NCBI GenBank assembly: GCA_021828635.1
Contig: JAJZEJ010000778.1
Span: 1 to 9,095, forward strand
Length of the DNA stretch: 9,095 bases
DNA from: Chloroflexota bacterium
GTDB taxonomy: Bacteria > Chloroflexota > Ktedonobacteria > Ktedonobacterales > Ktedonobacteraceae
Direction of reading: 5' to 3'
Each line of letters begins with the position of its first letter. Positions within the stretch are counted from its first letter, which is position 1. The notes under the pieces are model-generated. The model had not been told where the DNA came from and searched no databases. It worked only from the letters and a program-made list of their open reading frames with translations. The position numbers were made by a program, and so were the translations under genes. Shown here piece by piece: positions 1 to 7,586 of the stretch.

Positions 1-1
1 T

Positions 2-1036
2 GAGGGTGAGTTGCGCACACCGCGCCAGTGGCGACAAGAGGTTGCGCAAGGACTAACGGTACCGTTTGTCTGTGTCGATGCCGATGTCGTAGTGCCAAGC
101 AAGTATTTTCCCAAAGAGGAATGGGCAGCACGCACTCTGCGCCCCAAACTACAAAAGTTGTTGCCGACCTATCTGCAACCCATTGTTGACCTGGACCCCA
201 TGCACCCACTGGAGCAAGCACCATGCGATGTCGGCGCGGTCGATAACCCGCTCAGCTACCTGGAGAGTTTGAGCATTGATCGTAGTGTTGGGCCATCGGC
301 AGCCTTTCGTGGTGGCTACGACGAAGGCCAGCGTCATTTGCGCCTGTTTATACAGGACCGTTTAGCGGGCTATGGTGAGCAGCGTAATGAGCCTGCACTG
401 GCCGGTACCAGTGAGCTATCGGCCTATCTGCACTTTGGGCAAATCGCGGCGCAGCAGGTAGCCTGGACAATTGAGCAGTATGTACCACCTGAGACGGGTA
501 GCGCCCGTATCGATGTGAGTGGTGGGCGTGCTGCTTACCTGGAAGAATTGATTGTGCGGCGCGAATTGGCTGTGAACTTTGCATTGCGCAATCCCCAGTA
601 TGATACATTGGCGGGTTGCCCACGTTGGGGGCAGGAGACGTTGCGTAAGCATACTAGTGATGCACGCCCCTGGCTCTACACGCGAGAAGAACTGGAGCAA
701 GCGAAGACGCATGATGCATTATGGAATGCCTGTCAGCGTGAAATGCTGCGAACGGGACGTATGCACGGCTACATGCGCATGTATTGGGCAAAGAAGATAT
801 TGGAGTGGACGGCCACGCCGGAAGAGGCTTTTGAGAATGCCGTCTATCTCAATGATAAGTACGAGCTTGATGGGCGCGATGCCAATGGCTACACAGGTAT
901 TGCCTGGGCAATTGGCGGCAAACATGATCGCCCCTGGCCGCCCGAACGCCCGGTCTTTGGCACAATCCGCTATATGGCCCTGAGCGGCATGCAACGCAAA
1001 ATGGACACACGAGCATATATTTATAAGAACTCGTAG
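2..1036 (+). CDS. Class II CPD photolyase, partial (N-terminus outside window)
   Basis: This is a flavoenzyme that uses light to split cyclobutane pyrimidine dimers in DNA. The reading frame is open to the left edge (Glu-Gly-Glu before the TTG at 11), so the TTG is an internal Leu and roughly the first quarter of a protein of usual length 450-480 residues is missing. Counting that Leu as residue 1, the visible part starts in the N-terminal alpha/beta domain (VDADVVVP at 22-29, then RTLRPKLQKLLP at 41-52). It runs into the FAD-binding helical domain: GTSELSAYLHFGQI (132-145), YLEELIVRREL (176-186), LWNACQREMLRTG (237-249) followed by MHGYMRMYWAKKILEW, then LNDKYELDGRDANGY (280-294) and IGGKHDRPW (301-309). 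These blocks are diagnostic of class II photolyases rather than class I or cryptochromes. The frame is intact. The C-terminal codons Asn-Ser-stop lie inside the inverted repeat starting at 1027, so the original C-terminus may have been slightly different. The gene converges on the clp gene. Confidence 0.95.
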   Translation, partial: EGELRTPRQWRQEVAQGLTVPFVCVDADVVVPSKYFPKEEWAARTLRPKLQKLLPTYLQPIVDLDPMHPLEQAPCDVGAVDNPLSYLESLSIDRSVGPSAAFRGGYDEGQRHLRLFIQDRLAGYGEQRNEPALAGTSELSAYLHFGQIAAQQVAWTIEQYVPPETGSARIDVSGGRAAYLEELIVRRELAVNFALRNPQYDTLAGCPRWGQETLRKHTSDARPWLYTREELEQAKTHDALWNACQREMLRTGRMHGYMRMYWAKKILEWTATPEEAFENAVYLNDKYELDGRDANGYTGIAWAIGGKHDRPWPPERPVFGTIRYMALSGMQRKMDTRAYIYKNS

Positions 1037-1124
1037 GGACCGATTGATCGCGCCTGTGTGTGCCAACCACCCCTAACGATTCGACGCCCACGCACGGGCG
1101 CGATCAATTGGCCCCTACGAGTTC
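1027..1124. repeat. MITE-like 98-bp inverted repeat between convergent genes
   Basis: The left arm (1027-1054) and the right arm (1097-1124) are reverse complements at 26 of 28 positions. The next 8 bases inward (1055-1062 against 1089-1096) also pair if two G-U pairs are allowed, leaving a loop of about 26 nt. The outer ends read GAACTCGTAGGG and CCCCTACGAGTTC. The tetranucleotide ATAA sits directly outside each end (1023-1026 and 1125-1128), as a target-site duplication would. The element carries the photolyase stop codon (1034-1036) and ends 8 bp short of the clp stop. It could also work as a bidirectional terminator, since AT-rich sequence follows the stem on both sides, although neither side is a clean T-tract. 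That it is a dispersed family in this genome is inference. Confidence 0.8.
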
Positions 1125-1132
1125 ATAATAGT

Positions 1133-4100
1133 TTATATTTCGCTTACTTCGACATCATCGACAATAACTTCCTCTTCGACGAGCAGGTCGGCGGGTTCAC
1201 AGATATCAATGTCGAGCTGATTATCGCTGGCACTGACACGCACCTCACCGTTTTTGGGAATGTTGCCGAGCAGGATACGCAGGCTCAGCGGCACGGTTAG
1301 CAGGCGTTCAATGGTGCGGCGTAGTGGTCTGGCTCCCTGCGTCTGGCTAAAGCCCTCGCGGCAAAGCAGTTCAATGGCAAGATCGTCGGTATGCAGAAGA
1401 AGACCCTGCTCAAGCAGACGCGCTCCCAGTTCGTTCATTTGCAGGTGCGTGATGGCGCGTATCTGGTTCTGATCGAGCGGGTGGAAGATGACAATCTCAT
1501 CAATACGGTTCAGAAACTCTGGGCGGAATGTTTCGCGCAGGCGCTCCATCAAACGCTCACGCGGCATCTCATCGGCAGTTTTTTTCTTAGCAACGGTGTT
1601 GAAACCGAGCGTGGAACGACCAAGTAGGTCTGAGCCAACATTGGATGTCATAATCCAGATCGCGTGCTGAGCATCGACGGTGTGACCCTGCGCATCAGTC
1701 AGACGCCCGGCATCAAAGACCTGCAAGAAGAGATCGAAAACCTCTGGATGCGCCTTCTCGATTTCGTCCAATAGAACAACACTATGCGGGCGACGGCGTA
1801 GCTTACCAGTCAATTGGCCTTCCTGGTCATAACCGACGTAGCCGGGAGGCGCACCGACCATGCGCGAGACAGCGTGCTTCTCCATGTATTCAGACATGTC
1901 CACGCGAATCAGGTGTTCTTCAGAACCAAAGACTTCTGCAGCGAGAGCGCGTGTTAGTTCAGTCTTGCCGACACCGGTGGGACCGAGGAAGAGAAAGACA
2001 CCAACCGGGCGACTGCGCTGCTTCAAACCGGCACGTGCGACCTGGATAGCCTGGGAAACACGCTGCACAGCTTCATCCTGGCCGATAATCCGTTCACGCA
2101 AACGAGCCTCCAAGCTAAGCAAACGGTCGCGTTCCTCTTGACCGGGGGCGCGAACCGGAATGCCAGTACGTTGCGCAATGACATCGGCAATCATGGCGGG
2201 CGTGATAATGGGTGTAACCTCTTGCTCGTTCTGTTCATCCTGCTCAATAGAAAAGACACGCGCCTGTGAGCAAGCCTCATCGAGAATGCTACAGGCTTTA
2301 TCGGGCAGGCGCAGGTTAGGCAGGTATTGTACCGAGAGCTGAATGGCAGCTTTTAGCGTCTCGTCCGCGATGCTGGCATGATGATGCTGCTCATAGAGCG
2401 GACGCATACCTTTGAGTATCTCCATTGCTTCGTCAGTCGAGGGTTCCTCAACCATGATGGGGCGTAGACGGCGTTCCATCGCCGCATCTTTCTCAATCAG
2501 GCGATACTCTTGCGGTGTAGTCGCGCCGATACAGCGCAGACGCCCACCCGCCAGAGCAGGCTTGAGGATACCAGCGGCATCGATACTACCATCGGCTGCG
2601 CGGCCCGTACCAATGAGCAGATGCATCTCATCAATAAAGAGTATGATGTTACCGCTATTTTCGGCCTCTTCCAGCACATTGAGCAGGCGTTCCTCGAACT
2701 CGCCGCGATATTTGGTGCCAGCGACCAGTGAACTGGCTGAAAGTTCAATCAGGCGTTTGCCACGCAGTTCTGGTGGGATTTTGCCATCGGCAATCCTTTG
2801 AGCCAGACCGCTCACGATGGTAGTTTTGCCGACGCCGGAGTCGCCGATCAGAATGGGGTTATTGCGGTCTTTAAGCATCAGCGTCTGCATGAGCAGGCGA
2901 ATCTCTTTTTCGCGTCCAATGAGCGGGGTCAACTGACCAGAACTGGCCTGCTTCGTCAGATCGCGCCCCAGGCGTTCCAACACGGAGCCACCACCCTTTG
3001 CCAGTCCGTCGGGGCTGGCACCAGGGAGATCGGCGGGAATAGCTTCCGGGCTGGCTTCGACCGCAGGAACGAGTTCGAGCAAGGCATGGGCATTACTGGA
3101 AAGGACCATTTCGATGAATTGCGTAGGATTGATGCCCATTTTTGTGAGCAGTTCATATGTCACGCCATCACCTTCGCTCAACACGGCCTGCGCGACCGCA
3201 CGCTCATCAACGATGGTAGAACCGGAAGCCATCGCATTGCGTTCGGCGGTAATCAGGATTTCTTTACAGCGCCGTGTCGGCAGAATGGGTGTTTCACTGG
3301 TTGCTTTGCCGGAACCGAGAGCCAGGCGAATCATGTCGCGTACCTGGCGCGGCGAGAAGCCCAAAGTACGCAGGGCATCCTGAGTGCAGCCACCATCAAG
3401 CTTGGTCAGGGCGATAAACAGGTGTGGCGTGCCGAGATAGTCTTTGCGCATCCGTCGGGCCTCGGCAAAGGCGATATCCAGCAGGTTGCGCAGGAAACGC
3501 CGGTCGGGCGCATGGCCCGATGCGAAGAGCGGCGCGATGATCTGACTATCATCGAAGATATCGAGGCGCGGCTCTGCCGAACGCTCTTTATTGGCAGGCG
3601 ATGCGGTAACGAGGCGTTGCGTCGGGTCGCCATAGAGAACATAGCTCATCCAGGCAGTGTCGTCGGGACGATACTGGGCCAACGCCGTTCTGGTGCGGCG
3701 TAATGCTTCGCCCAATGGCAGACCATCGGCGATGTCCTGGTAGAACAGGATGCTAAATTCACGGGCGCGTAGTGTACTGATAGGCCAACGTGCCATCAGC
3801 ACCGCACCTGCTCCAGCATTCAGCAGGCTACTCGCTAGGCGCTCCATACCTTCATCGCGTTCTTGTTGGCTCGGTGTGGCATTGTTGCCTCGGCTCTGCC
3901 CATTACTACTAGCGTTGGCACGCTCATCCTCATAATAGCTGAGGAACATGAGGGGATGCTTGGGTAGTGCTTGGAAAAGTTGCTCGATAGCGTTTGCATC
4001 CAGCCGTGAGTTACCGGCCAGGGCCAGCACAGGATCATTCATGCTATTAACTAATGGATAAGGGCCAGCGTAATGAATGACATGTGGTGCTTCGGCACTG

Positions 4101-4762
4101 ATACGCATGCGCATCTCTAATTGATTGGCATTCTGGCGATAAAGAATGATGCGCTGAATAGATTCCGGGAGCGTTGTACTCAGAGTTGCGACCTCTTCTT
4201 CGGCGGTAGAGCGGTCGCTGGTGGGATTGACCAGGAAGAGGATGGAGAGTCCTTGCTGCTCGCGGCGTCCACCCAACCGACGAGTGGGACGGTCGGGATA
4301 GAGCGCACGCTGGGTGCCAGTGTCGTGGGCCTTCTGTGCCTGGCGAGCCATACTGAGCGTCTGACTGAGATAGCGATTAGCGCGTGCGTTGGTATCAATA
4401 AGCAATTCCCAGGGGATTTCAGGGGTATTCGTTGAGAAGATAAGCGGTATTTCAAGATGGCGCAATGCCTCTTGCAAAGGTGCTGGGAGCAGCGTTTCAA
4501 AGAGGAAACGTCCCAGTGCGATGAGAGCATCATTCACATTGCTCAATTTGACCGTCTGGCGACGAGCTTCGGCCTGCATGGCGGCTGACATGGCCTGTGT
4601 TGCTTGCTGGAGCAGGCGACGCAACCGCTCGGAGTTTTCCGTTGAGAGTTCGCTACTTTGTTCCTGTCCATTGGGCGAAGCACCGTCGGGAAGATCCAAA
4701 CGGAATGTATAGGTATGCTCGTTGCGTATAATGCTTAATACAGCGGCTTGTTCGATGGACAC
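1133..4762 (-). CDS. ClpC-type AAA+ unfoldase with N-terminal degenerate CHAT domain
   Basis: This is a 1209-residue protein, against about 810-850 for ordinary ClpC. Residues about 75-385 match the CHAT fold: PEIPWELLID (114-123), LSILFLVNPTSDRSTAEEEV (172-191), VIHYAGPY (228-235), FLSYYEDE (273-280), and LLNAGAGAVLMARWPIS (313-329) to WMSYVLYGDP (371-380). The catalytic His and Cys positions seem to be Pro234 and Tyr277, so peptidase activity is unlikely. Residues 420-560 hold the double Clp N-domain. NBD1 has Walker A GDSGVGKT (640-647), pore loop TKYRGEFEER (683-692) and Walker B FIDEMH (709-714). NBD2 has GPTGVGKT (927-934), pore loop GYVGYD (974-979), Walker B LLDEIE (997-1002) and sensor 2 GARPLRR (1143-1149). 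An LGF tripeptide (1052-1054) sits where ClpC binds ClpP. The coiled-coil M-domain of ClpC and ClpB is missing. The acidic tail follows residue 1188. The start is GTG at 4760-4762 with GGAAG (4767-4771) 4 nt upstream. The likely role is an ATP-driven hexameric unfoldase feeding ClpP. The Clp identity is certain; the role of the CHAT-like part is unknown. Confidence 0.93.
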   Translation of the reverse strand: MSIEQAAVLSIIRNEHTYTFRLDLPDGASPNGQEQSSELSTENSERLRRLLQQATQAMSAAMQAEARRQTVKLSNVNDALIALGRFLFETLLPAPLQEALRHLEIPLIFSTNTPEIPWELLIDTNARANRYLSQTLSMARQAQKAHDTGTQRALYPDRPTRRLGGRREQQGLSILFLVNPTSDRSTAEEEVATLSTTLPESIQRIILYRQNANQLEMRMRISAEAPHVIHYAGPYPLVNSMNDPVLALAGNSRLDANAIEQLFQALPKHPLMFLSYYEDERANASSNGQSRGNNATPSQQERDEGMERLASSLLNAGAGAVLMARWPISTLRAREFSILFYQDIADGLPLGEALRRTRTALAQYRPDDTAWMSYVLYGDPTQRLVTASPANKERSAEPRLDIFDDSQIIAPLFASGHAPDRRFLRNLLDIAFAEARRMRKDYLGTPHLFIALTKLDGGCTQDALRTLGFSPRQVRDMIRLALGSGKATSETPILPTRRCKEILITAERNAMASGSTIVDERAVAQAVLSEGDGVTYELLTKMGINPTQFIEMVLSSNAHALLELVPAVEASPEAIPADLPGASPDGLAKGGGSVLERLGRDLTKQASSGQLTPLIGREKEIRLLMQTLMLKDRNNPILIGDSGVGKTTIVSGLAQRIADGKIPPELRGKRLIELSASSLVAGTKYRGEFEERLLNVLEEAENSGNIILFIDEMHLLIGTGRAADGSIDAAGILKPALAGGRLRCIGATTPQEYRLIEKDAAMERRLRPIMVEEPSTDEAMEILKGMRPLYEQHHHASIADETLKAAIQLSVQYLPNLRLPDKACSILDEACSQARVFSIEQDEQNEQEVTPIITPAMIADVIAQRTGIPVRAPGQEERDRLLSLEARLRERIIGQDEAVQRVSQAIQVARAGLKQRSRPVGVFLFLGPTGVGKTELTRALAAEVFGSEEHLIRVDMSEYMEKHAVSRMVGAPPGYVGYDQEGQLTGKLRRRPHSVVLLDEIEKAHPEVFDLFLQVFDAGRLTDAQGHTVDAQHAIWIMTSNVGSDLLGRSTLGFNTVAKKKTADEMPRERLMERLRETFRPEFLNRIDEIVIFHPLDQNQIRAITHLQMNELGARLLEQGLLLHTDDLAIELLCREGFSQTQGARPLRRTIERLLTVPLSLRILLGNIPKNGEVRVSASDNQLDIDICEPADLLVEEEVIVDDVEVSEI

Positions 4763-4766
4763 GTAT

Positions 4767-4771
4767 CTTCC
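4767..4771 (-). promoter_or_regulatory. Ribosome binding site for the clp fusion gene
   Basis: GGAAG lies 4 nt before the GTG start, and a second purine run, GGGAAGAG (4775-4782), lies 12 nt before it. The pair supports the GTG at 4760-4762, for which I see no competing in-frame start nearby upstream. Confidence 0.55.
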
Positions 4772-4817
4772 ACACTCTTCCCGTTACATCATACAACTAC
4801 ATTAACAAAAAAGAAAT

Positions 4818-4866
4818 AAAAAAGATACCGTGAGAGCCTGTAACAAATGCTCTAAGGCTTTTCGGT
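4818..4866 (-). promoter_or_regulatory. Possible attenuator-like structure in the clp leader
   Basis: Within the leader, read on the minus strand, ACCG (4863-4866) can pair with CGGT (4827-4830), and AGCCT (4855-4859) with AGGCT (4835-4839). The sequence ATC and six T follow (4818-4823), with a second T-run beyond. A competing pairing is AGAGC (4848-4852) with GCTCT (4833-4837), which shares bases with the first. A T-run after a stem suggests an intrinsic terminator, but the stems are short and the loop is large (15 nt). This is only a candidate. Confidence 0.22.
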
Positions 4867-4890
4867 TTCGGTGACGATTTCGACAAGTCT

Positions 4891-4920
4891 ATGATATGTG
4901 TTAGCCTGTGTCAGTGTCAA
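4891..4920 (-). promoter_or_regulatory. Sigma-70-type promoter for the clp fusion gene
   Basis: On the minus strand TTGACA (4915-4920, perfect -35 box) is followed after 18 nt by TATCAT (4891-4896, five of six to the -10 consensus). Transcription would begin near 4884, giving a leader of about 120 nt before the GTG start. The promoter sits in the gap behind the DUF4012 gene, so the clp gene can be expressed without readthrough from it. I see no CtsR-box-like heptamer repeat and no CIRCE element here. Confidence 0.65.
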
Positions 4921-4929
4921 TAGCCAGGG

Positions 4930-4955
4930 TCATCATACCTCCAAAAGTATGATGA
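4930..4955. promoter_or_regulatory. Perfect inverted repeat just upstream of the clp -35 box (candidate operator)
   Basis: TCATCATAC (4930-4938) and GTATGATGA (4947-4955) are a perfect 9-bp inverted repeat with an 8-nt spacer. The repeat ends 9 bp from the -35 box. The half-site GTATGATG recurs at 4787-4794 (same orientation as the minus-strand transcript), just before the ribosome binding site, and seven of its bases recur at 4981-4987 at the end of the DUF4012 gene. No T-tract follows the stem on the minus strand, so a terminator for the DUF4012 gene is less likely than an operator for a dimeric regulator. No regulator is identified. Confidence 0.4.
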
Positions 4956-4981
4956 AAATTCGTCATCACGTCCCTACGATA

Positions 4982-7576
4982 TCATACGCCTGGTTGTGGA
5001 TAGCAGGAAGTGGTGAGAGTGGCGGTTTTCTGTGTGCTGGGTGGTGTGAAGGACATATCCTCGGTCATGATGCCATCGAAGTGCATACCCATTGTTTGCA
5101 GCGATGAGCAGTCGCCAGGGGTCGGCAGGATAGTCAGGTCCAATTCTGGAAGGGTACCCGCCTGACGCTGTATGAGCAGTTGATAGGGGTGATGCCCGCT
5201 TGGTGGTACGTACCACGAGAGGGTAGCCGTCATATTACAGTTTTTCGGCACGACGATGTAACCGCCAAACATCGCACGCCCTGGCATGTCACTGGTGAAG
5301 TTGGTGGGTGGGCCGATAGTATCTAGCGGGTGCCATTCACCAGTGTAGGGATCATTGAGCATAGGCGCGGAGGCACCAGCATGGTACTGGCCGGTGGGAC
5401 AGATCAGTTCATCGCCAGGATAGATGCCATTGGCGGGGCAGGCTGCGTAGGGACCATCGCAGAGCGGTTGGCCGGTATCGAAACCATCGCCCCATAGAAA
5501 TTTTGCCGTCGGTGGCACGTAGACGCGCACATAGTCGCGGTAGGTGTCCAGACCGTACACCGAAGCAATCTGTGTGTAGTCCAGGTGCAACTGCATTACA
5601 TGGGTCGCGCCCCCTTGCGCATTCAATGTCACTGTGTCCTGAATACTGGTGCGCACATATTGCGATGCCTTGCTGGCACTGACATTGGCCTGCACGACGA
5701 AAAGGCCGTCATGGCTAGTCGAAGTATGAATTTGCGCTGCGTCGTTATATTTGATCAGCAGGTTCTCTAACTGCTGATTACTAAAGTAGATTTGCAGGTC
5801 TTTGGTCTGCAAGTTATGTAACGCCTCGCGTGCAATTGCCAGCAAGGTCGTCGGTGACTCAGTGCGTACTTTATCGAGCATGACGTGTTCTACACGTGAG
5901 GTAAAGAGCTTGCGTGCCACAGCGGGATTATTGACATGTTCAACAATCTCTTCCTTGCGAATACCGGCATTATCTAGTTGATAATAGTGCAGGCGATTTT
6001 CCAGATTTTGGGCCGTGATGGTTTCGTTATAGCCGGGAATCTGGATTGGGCCGATGATCTGAAGGATATGTTCGATCAAGAAGGGTGTAAAAACGATCAC
6101 GCCATCGACATGCTGGCCCATTTCGTCGGCAAAACGTTGGATGGCAATTTTGGCTGAGGTTGGGAAATCAGCCGAGAGATTGGAGTCACGCAGACCCCAG
6201 TTAGCAAAAGGCCACCAGGATTGATAGGGCGCAGGAGCCAGATTGCCGACAGTTGGATTATTACCAGCATATTCGACCAGAGCGATATTTTGCAGCGAAA
6301 ATGGCTCGACGCGCCCACCATTAATCGTCAGCGTGCCATACTGGCCGGTAAAGCCCCCCGTGGGACGTAGTTCAGCGCGGTCCATTGTCTGTACCAGGAA
6401 AGTGCGCGGGGTACCAACACCAAGCAACCAGCCTATAGAGCTAAGCATCGAGCGTCCTTGCGCCAGGAGGGTAATTGCTGTGGGTAGGAGCGGCAAAAAC
6501 TGCTCAAGTTCGGTCTTCTGTTTGACGCTCAGCATACTGGATGGTAAGGCATTGAGTGAGAGATGTGGTACCTGCGTCTGAATATTTTTCAACAATGGTA
6601 AAATACTATCGATGGTTGTGCCGATCATTTGCAAATTGGCCGGAGTAATCAGAGGTGCCTGCGTTTTGGTATTACTGAGCAAAGTACCTTTGAAATTAGG
6701 AGCCATTGTCTGGACATTCGTGAAGACAATCACGCCGATCTTGGCAGTATCTTCGCCGATAATGCTGGCGGCATTGGCTGTCTCAACCAGTGGACGATAC
6801 TGTGGTAAATAGGTTGCGACGGTATTGATGAGCGAGGTATGTTCAATAAGCTGTTGTACCTGCTGCAAATCGGCGCTTGCCTCTACACAATCGTTTCTGG
6901 CTTGTTGTAGCTTCGCTGTATCGAACAGGTTGGAGGCATGTCCACTCGTACCAGTAAAGATGTTTTTGACATCCAATAGATGGTGTATACCGCTACTGGC
7001 ATGGCTACGCAGCGCAAGATAGGTGTTATAGGTATTGACGGTGTAGCCAACGAAGAAAATAAAAGGTACCAGCAGACCGAGCAAGAAGATTAATAACAAG
7101 GCCAGTGAGATGCCGCGATAGCGTGCAGGCGGACGAGATATATGTGACACACGTGGTATACGTGGCATACGCAAACGAGGAACAGGGTCGGTGCGCGGTT
7201 CAATGGTTGTTGCAGCTGCCACGATAGCAGTTGTTTGATTGGCTCTATCTTCTGGTTCTTCGTGAGCCGTAGTGTCTGTAGTGGGTGTAGGTACAACAGC
7301 AGTTGTTTGATTAGCCATATCTATGGTCTCAGTGGTGGGTGTAGCGACGACAGAAGTGGGCTGATCGGCCACATCAGCAGTTGTTTTGCCTGGTAGAGCC
7401 TGTTGTCTTGGTTCTGTGGTGGCATCCATGATTGGTGTCTCATCCAGTGCGGAAGCGGGCGCGGCACTTTCATCCTGCAACTGGTTATCAGGCTGCTCAG
7501 ACTCTGTATCTGGTGAAGGCATTTTGGAGGTATGCACAGCCTCTAACGCCCCGCTATTGCCTGTTGTACTGGACAT
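4982..7576 (-). CDS. DUF4012 family membrane-anchored extracellular protein
   Basis: This is an 864-residue protein of unknown function. Residues 1-130 are rich in Thr, Pro, Gln and acidic residues and hold three imperfect copies of a 13-residue unit (ADQPTSVVATPTT, ANQTTAVVPTPTT, ANQTTAIVAAATT). A basic stretch (about 133-154, several Arg and Pro) precedes one strongly hydrophobic segment (about 156-178, rich in Leu, Ile and Phe), which suggests a cytoplasmic N-terminus and an exported remainder. The DUF4012 core is recognisable by TFLVQTMDRAELRPTGGFTG (392-411), then DSNLSADFPTSA (464-475) and VDGVIVFTPFLIEHILQIIG (490-509). Six Cys in the last 160 residues (706, 713, 726, 780, 823, 858) could form disulfides outside the cell. 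The family is often found near cell-surface polysaccharide genes in Gram-positive and Chloroflexota genomes, but no such neighbour is visible here. The start is taken as ATG 7574-7576, 6 nt after GAGG. The frame also allows TTG one codon earlier. Family confident, function unknown. Confidence 0.88.
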   Translation of the reverse strand: MSSTTGNSGALEAVHTSKMPSPDTESEQPDNQLQDESAAPASALDETPIMDATTEPRQQALPGKTTADVADQPTSVVATPTTETIDMANQTTAVVPTPTTDTTAHEEPEDRANQTTAIVAAATTIEPRTDPVPRLRMPRIPRVSHISRPPARYRGISLALLLIFLLGLLVPFIFFVGYTVNTYNTYLALRSHASSGIHHLLDVKNIFTGTSGHASNLFDTAKLQQARNDCVEASADLQQVQQLIEHTSLINTVATYLPQYRPLVETANAASIIGEDTAKIGVIVFTNVQTMAPNFKGTLLSNTKTQAPLITPANLQMIGTTIDSILPLLKNIQTQVPHLSLNALPSSMLSVKQKTELEQFLPLLPTAITLLAQGRSMLSSIGWLLGVGTPRTFLVQTMDRAELRPTGGFTGQYGTLTINGGRVEPFSLQNIALVEYAGNNPTVGNLAPAPYQSWWPFANWGLRDSNLSADFPTSAKIAIQRFADEMGQHVDGVIVFTPFLIEHILQIIGPIQIPGYNETITAQNLENRLHYYQLDNAGIRKEEIVEHVNNPAVARKLFTSRVEHVMLDKVRTESPTTLLAIAREALHNLQTKDLQIYFSNQQLENLLIKYNDAAQIHTSTSHDGLFVVQANVSASKASQYVRTSIQDTVTLNAQGGATHVMQLHLDYTQIASVYGLDTYRDYVRVYVPPTAKFLWGDGFDTGQPLCDGPYAACPANGIYPGDELICPTGQYHAGASAPMLNDPYTGEWHPLDTIGPPTNFTSDMPGRAMFGGYIVVPKNCNMTATLSWYVPPSGHHPYQLLIQRQAGTLPELDLTILPTPGDCSSLQTMGMHFDGIMTEDMSFTPPSTQKTATLTTSCYPQPGV

Positions 7577-7582
7577 CAATAA

Positions 7583-7586
7583 CCTC
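7583..7586 (-). promoter_or_regulatory. Ribosome binding site of the DUF4012 gene
   Basis: GAGG is placed 6 nt before ATG 7574-7576 but only 3 nt before the TTG at 7577-7579. This decides for the ATG start. Confidence 0.6.

Noticed and set aside
11..13. TTG at 11 as the true start of the photolyase.
   Set aside because: The frame is open to the left edge, and the family has about 100 further N-terminal residues that are missing here.
2798..3703. 301-codon plus-strand open frame inside the clp gene.
   Set aside because: It lies entirely opposite conserved Clp coding sequence and shows no recognisable family, so it is a shadow frame.
7577..7579. TTG start of the DUF4012 gene one codon earlier.
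   Set aside because: It is only 3 nt from GAGG, while the next codon is an ATG at proper spacing.
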